From the NCBI RefSeq assembly GCF_014280875.1, contig NZ_JACLAL010000004.1, forward strand, positions 124,001-188,000: 64,000 bases of DNA. Reading direction: 5' to 3'. Positions within the stretch are counted from its first letter, which is position 1. Each line of letters begins with the position of its first letter. This stretch comes from Paenirhizobium daejeonense. GTDB lineage: Bacteria; Pseudomonadota; Alphaproteobacteria; Rhizobiales; Rhizobiaceae. The notes beneath the pieces were generated by a model that was not told the DNA's origin, did no database searches, and was given only the letters and a program-made list of their open reading frames with translations. Below, one piece after another: positions 10,153 to 19,829 of the stretch. Position numbers and translations under genes: made by a program.

Positions 10153-10275
10153 TCCAATCCCCCGGAGCGCTGCCCGCATATTTGCGGTGAACACCCTCTT
10201 TTATGGATTTTTGCAGCAGCCCGCCCGTTTTATCGGTCCCGCCTCTGGAGCGGACAGATGCTCAAGACATGGAAA

Positions 10276-10310
10276 GGGCGCAAGACGGCCGATTATGCCG
10301 TCTTGCGCCC
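10276..10310 (-). promoter_or_regulatory. Intergenic hairpin between binding-protein and ATPase genes
   Basis: A perfect 14-bp stem (GGGCGCAAGACGGC and its complement) with a 7-base loop lies just after the binding-protein stop and before the ATPase start. On the minus strand it is followed by TTTCC. It probably acts as a partial terminator or a 3'-end stabiliser that leaves the binding protein more abundant than the membrane parts. This role is inferred from similar hairpins in other transporter operons. Confidence 0.7.
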
Positions 10311-10318
10311 GTATCAGA

Positions 10319-11311
10319 TCACTTCGGGCAGGAATTGTCCGACATGTAATCGTGCACCTTGATCGTGCCGGCGATGATGTCGGCCTTGGCCTTCTCGACC
10401 GCTGCCTTCATGTCGTCGGTGATCAGCTTGGCGTTGTTGTCGTCGAGTGCGTAGGCGACGCCGTCTTCCTTGACGCCGAGAGCCTGGACGCCGGGGGTGA
10501 ACTTGTCGGCTTTGGCATCGCTATAGGCGTTGTAGACGGCGAGGTCGACACGCTTGACCATCGAAGTCAGAACCGAACCCGGATGCAGGTGGTTCTGGTT
10601 CGAATCGACGCCGATCGACATCTTGCCGTTGTCGGCTGCTGTCTGCAGCACGCCGAGGCCGGTCGCGCCAGCTGCCGCGTAGATGACGTCCGCGCCCTGG
10701 TCGATCTGGTTCTTCGTGAGTTCACCGCCGCGAACCGGATCGTTCCATGCAGCACCGGTGGTGCCGGTCATGTTCTGGAAGACCTGAATGTCGGCCTTGG
10801 CAGCGCGGGCACCCTGCTCGTAGCCGCATTCGAACTTGCGGATCAACGGGATGTCCATGCCGCCGACGAAGCCGACCTTGCCTGTCTTCGAGGCGAGACC
10901 AGCCAGAATGCCGACGAGGTAGGAGCCTTCTTCTTCCTTGTAGACGACCGAGCGAACGTTCGGGAGGTCTACGACGCTGTCGACGAGAACGAACTTGGTG
11001 TCGGGGAATTCGGCAGCGACCTTTTCGATTGCCGAGGTCCAGGCAAAGGAAACAGCAACGACAGGATTGTAGCCCTTGGATGCGAAGTTACGGATGGCCT
11101 GTTCGCCCTGGGTGTCGCCGGTCGGCTCGAAATCGCGATAGTCGATGCCGGTTTCGGCCTTGAACTTCTCTGCGCCGGCATAGGCCGCTTCGTTGAAGGA
11201 CTTATCGAACTTGCCGCCGGTGCCGTAGACGAGTGCCGGCTTGACGTCCGCGGCAAGCGCGGTCGCCGACATGGCAGTCAAGGCAAAGAGGCTCAAAAGG
11301 GTTTTTTTCAT
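10319..11311 (-). CDS. BMP-family nucleoside-binding protein of ABC transporter
   Basis: A periplasmic substrate-binding protein of 330 residues and the first gene of the minus-strand nucleoside operon. The N-terminus MKKTLLSLFALTAMSATALAA is a signal peptide with cleavage expected after ALA. The protein contains GGKFDKSFNEAAYAGAEKF and GFVGGMDIPLIRKFECGYEQG stretches typical of the basic membrane protein (PnrA/BmpA) family, which binds purine nucleosides in characterised members. No regulator gene lies beside it. Confidence 0.9.
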   Translation of the reverse strand: MKKTLLSLFALTAMSATALAADVKPALVYGTGGKFDKSFNEAAYAGAEKFKAETGIDYRDFEPTGDTQGEQAIRNFASKGYNPVVAVSFAWTSAIEKVAAEFPDTKFVLVDSVVDLPNVRSVVYKEEEGSYLVGILAGLASKTGKVGFVGGMDIPLIRKFECGYEQGARAAKADIQVFQNMTGTTGAAWNDPVRGGELTKNQIDQGADVIYAAAGATGLGVLQTAADNGKMSIGVDSNQNHLHPGSVLTSMVKRVDLAVYNAYSDAKADKFTPGVQALGVKEDGVAYALDDNNAKLITDDMKAAVEKAKADIIAGTIKVHDYMSDNSCPK

Positions 11312-11484
11312 TGTGCAGCCCTGTTGTTGCTATTGATCTTGTTGGGTCCTCCCGCAAGCCCTTTGGAAGGCATGTCTGCGGAACCACCGACCCCCTCATC
11401 AAGGGCCTGGCTGGGCGCATCCTTGCATGGCTCATGGAAAAATTCACCAGATTTTTTTCATCCGGTAAAGGAATAGTGGAGGCG

Positions 11485-11517
11485 CAGGATTTTCGGCATC
11501 GATTGCCGAAAATCCTG
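11485..11517 (-). terminator. Hairpin after msrA
   Basis: A perfect 14-bp inverted repeat (CAGGATTTTCGGCA and complement, loop TCGAT) lies about 40 bases after the msrA stop and upstream of the binding-protein gene. It lacks a clear T run on the minus strand, so factor-dependent ending or mRNA stabilisation is also possible. Confidence 0.6.
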
Positions 11518-11558
11518 TCAGATCAATGGTCTTTTTGCCGCCGTCTTGGGCATCGGGC

Positions 11559-12218
11559 CTATGCTGCGGGCGTGATCGGGCAGGAAACGCCGGTGCCGCG
11601 AAGGCCGCAGTAGCCATCAGGATTTTTCGCCAGATACTGCTGGTGATAATCCTCGGCATAGTAGAAGGGGCCGGCTGCTGCAATCTCGGTCGTGACCGTC
11701 GTCTTGCGACCGGATGCGATCAATGCCTCCTGGAAGGCGTCGCGCATGCGGATCGCGGTGTCGATGTCGTCCGGAGTGTCGGCATAGATCGCCGAACGAT
11801 AGGTGGTGCCTATATCGTTGCCCTGGCGCATCCCTTGCGTCGGGTCGTGCGCCTCGAAAAAAATCTTCAACAGGGCTTCGAGCGTCACCTGCTTCGGATC
11901 GTAGACGATCTTCACCACTTCAGTGTGGCCTGTGAGCCCCGTGCAGGTCTCCTGATAGGTCGGGTTAGGGGTAATGCCGCCCTGATAGCCGACAGCCGTC
12001 ACCCAGACGCCGGGCGTATTCCACAACAGCCGCTCGGCGCCCCAGAAGCAACCCATCCCGAGATAGATCGTCTTCAGGCCGTCGGGGTAAGGGCCCTTGA
12101 GCGGCCGGCCGGAGGTGAAGTGGATCTCCGCCGTGGGAATCGGCTGGTCGCGTCCGGGCAGTGCCGTTTCCGGCGTGGGCATGGTGGTCTTCTTGTTGAA
12201 CATGTCGATCAGGAACAT
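11559..12218 (-). CDS. msrA: Peptide-methionine (S)-S-oxide reductase
   Basis: Repairs oxidised methionine in proteins by reducing the S-sulfoxide with thioredoxin. The protein has 219 residues. The catalytic GCFWG motif puts the nucleophilic cysteine at residue 57, after an N-terminal extension typical of the longer MsrA form. The resolving cysteines are near the end (about residues 204 and 213, in [11 protein letters not shown]). [16 protein letters not shown] in the middle is the conserved substrate-pocket segment. It appears to be a single-gene unit followed by a hairpin. Confidence 0.95.
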   Translation of the reverse strand: MFLIDMFNKKTTMPTPETALPGRDQPIPTAEIHFTSGRPLKGPYPDGLKTIYLGMGCFWGAERLLWNTPGVWVTAVGYQGGITPNPTYQETCTGLTGHTEVVKIVYDPKQVTLEALLKIFFEAHDPTQGMRQGNDIGTTYRSAIYADTPDDIDTAIRMRDAFQEALIASGRKTTVTTEIAAAGPFYYAEDYHQQYLAKNPDGYCGLRGTGVSCPITPAA

Positions 12219-12302
12219 TCTGGTCTCCTGTCTGGGGCCGGCCCTGCCGGCCTCTGGCTAGTTGTGTCGTATATATAGGAAGAGCGTCGCTCTGCCGTAA
12301 GA

Positions 12303-12623
12303 TCAGGCTGCGAAGCGGCCGGCGGGCGATGGCTTCTTGTAGCCGATCATCCACAGAAGTAGCGCCAGAAGCAGTAGCACGGCGAAAGCCGGCTGGGGCA
12401 ATAGCCAGGCGGAAACGATCTGCCAGACCGGCTTGCCGGCATAGACCTCCACGAGTGACTGCGCCTCAATGAGACTTGTGGGGCTTGCTTCGGCCCATGT
12501 CGTTGAAAGCGGCGAGACCGTGACCTGCGAGATGGAAACTGATTCGATCGAATCAACCGTTGCCACGATCACCGCAAGGCAGAGGCAGAGGAAACTCAAG
12601 GCACGAAATACAAAGCGCAGCAT
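12303..12623 (-). CDS. Small membrane protein, function unknown
   Basis: About 106 residues from MLRFVFRALSF (an ATG five codons earlier is also possible). There is an N-terminal hydrophobic segment (about 5-22), a polar middle of about 45 residues and a second hydrophobic segment (about 77-95), ending in a basic tail with KKPS. This suggests two membrane passes with a periplasmic loop. I do not recognise the family; similar small proteins occur near msrA in rhizobia, but I cannot confirm that here. Confidence 0.6.
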   Translation of the reverse strand: MLRFVFRALSFLCLCLAVIVATVDSIESVSISQVTVSPLSTTWAEASPTSLIEAQSLVEVYAGKPVWQIVSAWLLPQPAFAVLLLLALLLWMIGYKKPSPAGRFAA

Positions 12624-12826
12624 TTCCGTCTCCAGCATTTGCCGAGAGGGACGGCCGAACGCAACACCTGCGGATCAGGCCCCCTTCCTGGCCGCTAAGA
12701 GCTAATAGATAGGTATTTGCGCGGACAAGTCAAAATTCTGTCAGATTTCGGTTGATCCGTGGAAATTCATCGGTATATATCGCGCCCGACCGGCTGAGCT
12801 GCCCGATGGGTGCATGAAGCTGTTAC

Positions 12827-12916
12827 GGACAGGTGGCCGAGTGGTTTAAGGCGCACGCCTGGAACGCGTGTGTGCGTGAAAGCGTACCGAGGGTTCGAAT
12901 CCCTCCCTGTCCGCCA
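12827..12916 (+). tRNA. tRNA-Ser (anticodon GGA)
   Basis: A 90-base class II tRNA. The acceptor stem GGACAGG pairs with CCTGTCC (12906-12912), followed by G and an encoded CCA. The anticodon stem CACGC/GCGTG encloses the loop CTGGAAC, giving anticodon GGA. The long variable arm and the TTCGAAT T-loop fit serine. Confidence 0.97.
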
Positions 12917-13176
12917 CTTTACCCCAGTTGTTTATTGTTTCGCTTACCGGTTGTGAGCCCTAACGGCATTTGTTTTCGTCTGGAAGACCTGTCCGGAGAG
13001 ACAGGAGGGGTCCTGATCTCTGATGTGCTCCCGCTTTCGGCAAACAGGTCGGAAGTGTCGGGAAAAGGGCTGTTTTAACGATTTATTAACCATAAGGGAT
13101 GTCTACTAAAGGCGTTAACTCGTTGTTCATTCCCTGATTGGCGAGGCCTGTATTTCAACCGTGTTAGGAAAACGTC

Positions 13177-14166
13177 TTGCTTGGGGACTTCCGCTCTTTG
13201 TTGAGGATTGTCTCGGCCCTGTCGGCTGTCGCGGCTCTGGCCGCGTGCACCAGCAGCGGCAGCGTAAAGCAGGGCAGTGGACCGGAACTGGTTGATAATG
13301 AAGAGGCGTTGGTTATGCCGCCACCCGGCGGACCGGCGATCGTCGGCGTGATCGGGCGCACGCGCGGAAACGGTGCGGAGCAGACGATCTCGCTTGCCAC
13401 TTCCTCCACCGTCCAGGGCCAGAACTATCTCAAGATTGCGTTTTTCGGCGGCTCCGGCTCGCAGGATGGTCCTTCCATGACCTATCGTAGTCTGAGTGAG
13501 GGCGATCTGCGCCGGGAAATCGCGAGAGCTGCGCCCGGCGTGCCGCTCGTTCGCTCCACTGCATTCCTGCAGAACGCCTACGGCCCCTTCGGCTATGCCT
13601 TCGGTCGCAGTCGAAGCGGAGATGCCTGCCTTTACGGGTGGCAGCAGATACGCTCGCGCAACGGAAGCGGCATTGGCCGCGATTTCGGAATGATCCAGAT
13701 TCGCGTTCGCCTATGCGATATCCAGGCAACCGAACGTCAACTTTTGGCTGTCATGTATGGTTACACGGTCACGGGCGGTTTCCAGGGAGAAATCTGGAAC
13801 CCCTACGGCCATCCCGGTGGGGTGGACAGCCGTATCGGACAGACAGGACAGCCAATATATCCTGCAGCCGAAGCCGTTCCGCAGACTATATCTTTTGGCT
13901 ATTCGTCGCCTGTCGCGACCACTCGCCCAGCCACACCGGTGCGTGCAAAGGTGCGCGAGGCAAGCCCTTCGGTGCCTGCCGAGCGCATTGACGGGCCGCG
14001 CGTGCCGCTTCCTGAAATCGGAGCGGCGCCAGCGGCGCCGGTTCAGTCATCGTCTGCGGTGGCTGTCCCAGGCAAGGCTTCGGGTGGAGAAACGGTCACC
14101 GTTCCTTCGCCGGATTGCATCGGCGCGACGGTCATGACGGCCGCGTGCTCCACAAAAGGCAATTAA
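13177..14166 (+). CDS. bcsN: Cellulose biosynthesis lipoprotein BcsN
   Basis: About 329 residues from TTG 13177; a stop at 13165 in this frame rules out a longer protein, and TTG codons at 13198 and 13201 are alternatives. The N-terminus is a lipoprotein signal peptide with lipobox LAAC (Cys24). The core has the stretches AYGPFGYAFGRS and YGWQQI, and a proline/alanine-rich C-terminal part from about 245. Its place directly before bcsA and its overall sequence match BcsN, an accessory protein of the rhizobial/Agrobacterium-type cellulose operon. Its molecular role is not established. Confidence 0.75.
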   Translation: MLGDFRSLLRIVSALSAVAALAACTSSGSVKQGSGPELVDNEEALVMPPPGGPAIVGVIGRTRGNGAEQTISLATSSTVQGQNYLKIAFFGGSGSQDGPSMTYRSLSEGDLRREIARAAPGVPLVRSTAFLQNAYGPFGYAFGRSRSGDACLYGWQQIRSRNGSGIGRDFGMIQIRVRLCDIQATERQLLAVMYGYTVTGGFQGEIWNPYGHPGGVDSRIGQTGQPIYPAAEAVPQTISFGYSSPVATTRPATPVRAKVREASPSVPAERIDGPRVPLPEIGAAPAAPVQSSSAVAVPGKASGGETVTVPSPDCIGATVMTAACSTKGN

Positions 14167-14203
14167 CCGGCGCAATGGTGCTGCCGGCCTTTCTGCCGAA
14201 GGG

Positions 14204-16369
14204 ATGTCGATATTCATGGCCCGCAATATCATTCTATGGGCAGTCATTTCGGTCCTGATGATCGTCGTGATCACCCTGCCGGTCAGCCTGCAGGCCCAGC
14301 TTATCTGCAGCCTGAGCGTCGTGGCGTTCATGGCGCTGATCAAGGTCCTGAAAGCAGGCGGGAAATGGCGTCTGATCGCGCTGGCCTTCGGCACCTCGAT
14401 CGTGCTCAGATACGTCTACTGGCGCACCACCGAGACGCTCCCGCCGATCAACCAGCCCGAGAACTTCATTCCCGGCCTTCTGCTCTATCTGGCGGAAATG
14501 TATAGCGTGATGATGCTGGCGCTCAGCCTGTTCATCGTCGCCATGCCGCTGCCATCCCGCTCGTCGCATGCGCGCGATCGCAAGCGCTTTCCGACGGTCG
14601 ATGTCTTCGTTCCATCCTATAATGAAGATCCGGCGCTGCTTGCCAATACGCTTGCTGCGGCGAAGGCGATGGATTATCCGCAGGACAAGGTCCAGATCTG
14701 GCTGCTCGACGACGGCGGCACCCTGCAGAAGCAGCGCTCCAGCAATATCCGCGATGCCGAGACAGCCGTCACGCGCAATCGTGAACTCAGCCAGCTCTGT
14801 GAGGAACTTGGCGTCAACTACCTGACCCGCGAGCGTAACGAACACGCCAAGGCCGGTAATCTCAATAACGGGCTCAAGCATTCGCAGGGCGAACTCGTGG
14901 CGGTTTTCGATGCCGACCACGCGCCGGCGCATGACTTCCTGATGGAGACGGTGGGTTATTTCGAGGACGATCCGAAGCTGTTCCTCGTCCAGACCCCCCA
15001 TTTTTTCATCAATCCGGATCCGCTGGAACGAAACCTGCAGACGTTTGAATCGATGCCGAGCGAGAACGAGATGTTCTACGGCATCATCCAGCGCGGACTG
15101 GACAAGTGGAATGCTGCCTTCTTCTGTGGTTCGGCCGCTGTGCTGAACCGCAAGGCGCTGGAAACCACCGATGGTTTCAGCGGCATCAGTATCACGGAGG
15201 ACTGCGAGACGGCGCTCGCCCTGCATAGTCAAGGCTGGAACAGTATTTATATCGACAAGCCGCTGATTGCGGGTCTGCAGCCGGCGACGTTTGCAAGCTT
15301 CATCGGCCAGCGCAGCCGCTGGGCTCAGGGCATGATGCAGATCTTGAGGTTCCGCTTCCCCCTGTTCAAGCGCGGCCTCTCCCTGCCGCAGCGTCTCTGC
15401 TACATGTCCTCGACGCTCTTCTGGCTCTTTCCCTTTCCGCGGACGATCTTCCTCTTCGCCCCGCTGTTCTACCTGCTGTTCGACCTCGAGATCTTCACCG
15501 CCTCCGGCGGCGAGTTCCTGGGCTATACGTTCGCTTATATGATCGTGAACCTGATGATGCAGAACTACCTCTACGGTTCGTTCCGCTGGCCCTGGATTTC
15601 CGAGCTTTATGAATATATCCAGACGGTCCACCTTCTGCCGGCGGTGATATCGGTCATGCTCAATCCCCGGAAGCCGACCTTCAAGGTCACGGCGAAGGAC
15701 GAGTCTGTTTCCGTCAGCCGTCTCTCCGAAATCGGGCGTCCTTTCTTCGTTATCTTCGCCGCCCTGTTCGTGGCGCTTCTCGTCGCCGCCTACAGGGTTT
15801 ACACGGAACCCTACAATGCAGACGTCACTCTCGTGGTCGGCGGCTGGAACCTCTTCAATCTCATCATGGCCGGCTGTGCCTTGGGCGTGGTTTCGGAACG
15901 CAAGGACCGGGCATCCTCCCGACGCTTCAAGATTAACCGGCGTTGCGAGTTCGGCATCGACGATACCTGGTATCCGGCGTCCGTGGAGGATGTGTCGGCG
16001 GGTGGCGCGCGGCTGCAGGTCTTCGGCCGGGATATTCCGTCGTTGAGGGAAGGCAATACCGTCCAGATCCGCTTCACGCCGCACAATGGTGAGGGCACGG
16101 CTCTCCTGCCGCTTGCCGTGCGCAATTTCCAGATATCCGGCGACATCACGGCTGTCGGCTGCGAATATGCGCCAGCAAGCGCCCTTGATCATCGCTGGAT
16201 CGCAGACCTGATCTTCGCAAACTCGTCGCAGTGGGAGGAGTTCCAGCGCGCCAGAAGACGCAATCCTGGCCTTTTCCGGGGCACCATCTGGTTCCTGGGG
16301 CTCTCGATGTACCAGACGAGTCGAGGGCTGGTCTATTTGTTCCGGGGTTTGAACAGGAAAGCGGCATGA
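14204..16369 (+). CDS. bcsA: Cellulose synthase catalytic subunit
   Basis: Inner-membrane family 2 glycosyltransferase that polymerises UDP-glucose into beta-1,4-glucan and exports it. It has 721 residues from ATG 14204. ATG 14216 is an alternative, because AAGGG lies immediately before the first ATG. N-terminal membrane segments come first. The GT2 domain carries LLDDGG (Asp169-Asp170), DAD (236-238), TED (331-333) and QRSRW (369-373). More membrane segments follow, then a C-terminal PilZ domain (about 570-670) with RRFKINRR and DVSAGGARL, the cyclic-di-GMP binding signature. Activity is therefore expected to be switched on by cyclic di-GMP. Confidence 0.96.
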   Translation: MSIFMARNIILWAVISVLMIVVITLPVSLQAQLICSLSVVAFMALIKVLKAGGKWRLIALAFGTSIVLRYVYWRTTETLPPINQPENFIPGLLLYLAEMYSVMMLALSLFIVAMPLPSRSSHARDRKRFPTVDVFVPSYNEDPALLANTLAAAKAMDYPQDKVQIWLLDDGGTLQKQRSSNIRDAETAVTRNRELSQLCEELGVNYLTRERNEHAKAGNLNNGLKHSQGELVAVFDADHAPAHDFLMETVGYFEDDPKLFLVQTPHFFINPDPLERNLQTFESMPSENEMFYGIIQRGLDKWNAAFFCGSAAVLNRKALETTDGFSGISITEDCETALALHSQGWNSIYIDKPLIAGLQPATFASFIGQRSRWAQGMMQILRFRFPLFKRGLSLPQRLCYMSSTLFWLFPFPRTIFLFAPLFYLLFDLEIFTASGGEFLGYTFAYMIVNLMMQNYLYGSFRWPWISELYEYIQTVHLLPAVISVMLNPRKPTFKVTAKDESVSVSRLSEIGRPFFVIFAALFVALLVAAYRVYTEPYNADVTLVVGGWNLFNLIMAGCALGVVSERKDRASSRRFKINRRCEFGIDDTWYPASVEDVSAGGARLQVFGRDIPSLREGNTVQIRFTPHNGEGTALLPLAVRNFQISGDITAVGCEYAPASALDHRWIADLIFANSSQWEEFQRARRRNPGLFRGTIWFLGLSMYQTSRGLVYLFRGLNRKAA

Positions 16370-18795
16370 AGCGCACCGTCATGAACCTTGCGACCGCGAC
16401 CGCAGTTCTCCTGTCCCTGACATCCGTGGCGATGGCTCAGGTGGCACCCTTCGACATGTCGATCGAACGACCTGCAACGCCGGAGCCGACACCGCAGATA
16501 ACGCTGCCATCGACCGTCCCCGGCGCCAGCCAAAGCGCGTCGCCGACGCCTTTATCCCCTGCCCAGCCACCAGCCCAGACACCGGCTCAGACGCAGGCTC
16601 GAACCTCGGTTCCGACCGCACAGACGCGTGGGGTAGCGCAACCCCCTGGCACCCGCCGCCGATACATCATTCCCGGCCGCGAGTTCACCCTGTCAGGGGA
16701 GTATGACCGCAGCACCTGGTCGATCTACCTGACGGAAGGCGAGGCGAGTAGCCCCGCGAGGTTGCAGTTCGCCTATCAGAACGCTGTCGTCGTCGCTCCG
16801 GAGGCTTCCGAAGTCACCATCACGATCAACGGGCACCGTCTGACGGCCACGCCCATCTCCTCGGCCGATTCGGTTCGCGCAACTGTTCTCGATGTGCCGT
16901 CCGGAATGCTGCAGCCGGGCTCAAATCAGATCGATATCAGGGCGTCCCAGCGGCACCGCACCGATTGCGACGTGCGCTCGACCTATGATCTCTGGACGAG
17001 TTTCGATACCAGGCAGACATATCTGGAGTTTTCCCGCAACCCCGAAAGCCCGATGTCGACCGCCGAAGCCATACGTTCCGTGGGCGTGGACGAGACCGGT
17101 GGCACCAGCTTCCGGATCCTCATGCCGGCACTCGGGCAGCCGGGATCGACCTCTTCCGTGATGCGTCTCGCGCAGGGACTATCCCTGATCGCGGGCATGC
17201 CGAACCAGACCTTCTCGTTCTCCGCCTCGGAGATGCCGTCCGCCGGGCCGGGTCGTTTCGGCGTGGTGATCGGCACGGCTGCGGAACTGCAGGGCATTTT
17301 TCCCCATCTTCCCCAGGCCGCCAGCCTGACCGCCGTTGCGGCGATCGTTCCGGCCCCGCAGGGTGACGGCAACATACTGCTTATCTCCGGGCCATCGTGG
17401 GAAGCGATCATGGCCGCGGTCGACACCGTTGTTGCAGTGGCGGATCAACCCACGGATATTCGACGTGACGTGATTGCGACCCAGCGCTGGGCATCGCCGG
17501 ACGCTCCCCTTTTCTTTGGTGGAGAAAAGCTGTCGCTTTCGCAGATGGGCATCGAAACCGTCGAATTCCCCGGGCGCCGCGTTAAGGCCAAATTCAACAT
17601 CGCCGTTCCAGCGGATTTCTATGCGAATGCCTACGGGGAAGCCGTACTGCTGCTCGACGCGGCCTTTGCCGACAGCGTCAGGCCGGGCAGCCATATCGAT
17701 ATTTACATCAACAACAACATCGCCTCCACGGCGCCAATCACAGCGGCGCATGGCGGCATATTGAGACACCTTCCGATCAAGGTTCCGCTGCGCCACATCC
17801 GCCCCGGGGTCAATGCGATCTCCATCGAAGCCGTGCTCCTGGCCGATGAGGATGCTACCTGCATACCCGGCGCGACCGCGTCGAAAGATCCGCGATTCGC
17901 GCTGTTCGACACTTCGGAGTGGCAAATGCCGCGCTTCGCCCGTGTCGGCCAGAGCCCCAGCCTGTCGGCTCTTGCCGGAACGGGATTTCCTTATAGCCGG
18001 GATACGGATCCGCTGGTCCTTTCCATAGATCGGCTTGATTCCGATACCTTGAGCGCCGCCGCGACCGTCGTTGCAAGACTGGCCCTCGTTGCCGGCCGTC
18101 TGCTTCCTGTGGAGTCCGCGCCGTCGCCGGGTGCCGTGGGGGAGCGCAATGCCCTGTTCATAGGTTCGATCTCCCAGATGCCGCCGAAGCTGCTGAGCCA
18201 GCTCAATATTTCCCCGGGCACCATAACGTCCTGGCGGCCGGTGGGACCGCTTGTGACACAGGAGGGCGCCAGCACCGACACTTTCGATCAATGGCGTTCC
18301 CGCGTTAGCGGCGGGGCATGGCGTGGCCAGATCAGTTCGTTGCAGGAATGGATGCACCGAAACTTCGATATATCCCTGGCGTCACTGCAGTTCCTGCCGC
18401 AGTCCGATGTGGTCTTCGAACCGTCGGCGCAGCAAAGCCTGTTGGTTGCCCAGGGGCGAAGCCCGCAGGGCGAGGCGACCTGGACAATGGTCGCAGCTCC
18501 GACGCCGGCTGATCTGCGCCTAGGCACCGACGCCCTGGCGCAGGAGGCGATGTGGCGGAAGATCTCCGGCCGTCTTACTGCTTATGCGGCCAAGACTGCC
18601 GAGTTGGTTTCGATGCCGGCCAACCGCTTCGATCTGGTCGAAACGCAGCCGCGCTCGCTCAACAATTATCGCCTGATCGCCGCGAACTGGCTGTCGACCA
18701 ACATTCTTTCCTACGCCGTCGTGTTCATCACACTGTCTTTGCTGCTCGGCATTGTGACGGCCTCTCTCCTCTCAACTCTCGGGAGGCGACCGTGA
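16366..18795 (+). CDS. bcsB: Cellulose synthase periplasmic subunit BcsB
   Basis: Membrane-anchored periplasmic partner of BcsA that guides the growing glucan. ATG 16366 overlaps the bcsA stop as ATGA and gives 809 residues; codons further up lie inside bcsA. A signal peptide ending AMA is followed by a Pro/Gln/Thr-rich linker (about 30-90). Two repeats of carbohydrate-binding and flavodoxin-like domains fill the middle. A C-terminal membrane helix (about residues 780-803) ends the protein. The linker is low in complexity and would be expected to vary between strains. Confidence 0.92.
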   Translation: MKRTVMNLATATAVLLSLTSVAMAQVAPFDMSIERPATPEPTPQITLPSTVPGASQSASPTPLSPAQPPAQTPAQTQARTSVPTAQTRGVAQPPGTRRRYIIPGREFTLSGEYDRSTWSIYLTEGEASSPARLQFAYQNAVVVAPEASEVTITINGHRLTATPISSADSVRATVLDVPSGMLQPGSNQIDIRASQRHRTDCDVRSTYDLWTSFDTRQTYLEFSRNPESPMSTAEAIRSVGVDETGGTSFRILMPALGQPGSTSSVMRLAQGLSLIAGMPNQTFSFSASEMPSAGPGRFGVVIGTAAELQGIFPHLPQAASLTAVAAIVPAPQGDGNILLISGPSWEAIMAAVDTVVAVADQPTDIRRDVIATQRWASPDAPLFFGGEKLSLSQMGIETVEFPGRRVKAKFNIAVPADFYANAYGEAVLLLDAAFADSVRPGSHIDIYINNNIASTAPITAAHGGILRHLPIKVPLRHIRPGVNAISIEAVLLADEDATCIPGATASKDPRFALFDTSEWQMPRFARVGQSPSLSALAGTGFPYSRDTDPLVLSIDRLDSDTLSAAATVVARLALVAGRLLPVESAPSPGAVGERNALFIGSISQMPPKLLSQLNISPGTITSWRPVGPLVTQEGASTDTFDQWRSRVSGGAWRGQISSLQEWMHRNFDISLASLQFLPQSDVVFEPSAQQSLLVAQGRSPQGEATWTMVAAPTPADLRLGTDALAQEAMWRKISGRLTAYAAKTAELVSMPANRFDLVETQPRSLNNYRLIAANWLSTNILSYAVVFITLSLLLGIVTASLLSTLGRRP

Positions 18796-19829
18796 GGCGC
18801 TGTGTGCTGTTCGCGGTGGTTGCCATGATATTCACGGATCCGGCGCGTGCCGTCGAGCCGTCGATCCAGCCAGTAGAATGGACGCTCTACAAGTCCCGTT
18901 TTCTCGACGTCAGCGGCCGGATTGTGGACAATGCCAATGGCAACATCAGCCATAGCGAGGGGCAGGGTTACGGCCTGCTTCTTGCCTATCTGGCGAATAG
19001 CCCCGCCGATTTCGAGCAGATCTGGTATTTTACCCAGACTGAACTTCTGCTCCGCGACGACGGGCTTGCCGTGTGGAAATGGGATCCCGAAAAGACGCCC
19101 CACGTGGCCGATACGAACAATGCCACGGATGGCGACATTCTGATCGCCTATGCGCTGGCGCTTGCGGGGGCGGCCTGGAGGCAGCCGGAATACATCAAGG
19201 CCGCATCCCTTATAGCCAGGGGCATCCTGGACAAGACAGTCGTGGTTTCGAATGGCAAGACTTTGCTGCTGCCGGGAGCGTCAGGTTTTTCGGCAAAGGA
19301 TCGTGATGATGGGCCTGTCGTCAATCCGTCCTACTGGATCTTCGAGGCGTTTCCCGTGCTAGATTTGCTAGCGCCCTCCGAGTCCTGGAAAAAAGCTTCT
19401 CAGGGAGGCCTGGATATCATCCGTTCCCTGGAGTTCGGACCGGCCCGCCTGCCGGCGGAATGGGTCAGCCTGAAGCGCAGGCCCGAACCGGCGAGCGGTT
19501 TCGACAGGGAATTTTCCTACAATTCTATCCGTATTCCGCTCTACCTTGCGAGGGCGGGAGTAGACGACGTTCAACTCCTCAAGCGGCTGCAGAAGGGAAT
19601 GACGACGGATCAGGATCTGCCGGCCATTGTGGATCTCGATAGCGGGCAGCCGAAGGAGGTCCTGGCGGATGCCGGTTATCAGATCGTTAACCATATTGTG
19701 GCGTGTGTAGTGGATGGGACGAAACTGCCGTCGTCGGCGTTTCGTTTCGAGCCGGAGTTCTATTATCCGTCCACCCTGCAACTGCTGGGTCTGGCGTTTG
19801 TCAGGGAGAAACACCCGGAGTGTCTCTGA
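18792..19829 (+). CDS. bcsZ: Endo-beta-1,4-glucanase, glycoside hydrolase family 8 (BcsZ/CelC)
   Basis: Periplasmic cellulase that trims the nascent glucan. GTG 18792 overlaps the bcsB stop as GTGA and gives 345 residues. A signal peptide of about 20 residues ends in ARA. GH8 catalytic motifs are present: SHSEGQGYG with the acid Glu56, and DGDILIAYAL with Asp115. The NPSYW stretch follows later. In rhizobia the homologous CelC is needed for normal cellulose production and root infection; that is known of the family, not shown here. Confidence 0.93.
   Translation: MRRCVLFAVVAMIFTDPARAVEPSIQPVEWTLYKSRFLDVSGRIVDNANGNISHSEGQGYGLLLAYLANSPADFEQIWYFTQTELLLRDDGLAVWKWDPEKTPHVADTNNATDGDILIAYALALAGAAWRQPEYIKAASLIARGILDKTVVVSNGKTLLLPGASGFSAKDRDDGPVVNPSYWIFEAFPVLDLLAPSESWKKASQGGLDIIRSLEFGPARLPAEWVSLKRRPEPASGFDREFSYNSIRIPLYLARAGVDDVQLLKRLQKGMTTDQDLPAIVDLDSGQPKEVLADAGYQIVNHIVACVVDGTKLPSSAFRFEPEFYYPSTLQLLGLAFVREKHPECL

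Noticed and set aside
14234-16192. A 652-codon minus-strand frame
   Set aside because: It is the antisense of bcsA, which carries all catalytic motifs.
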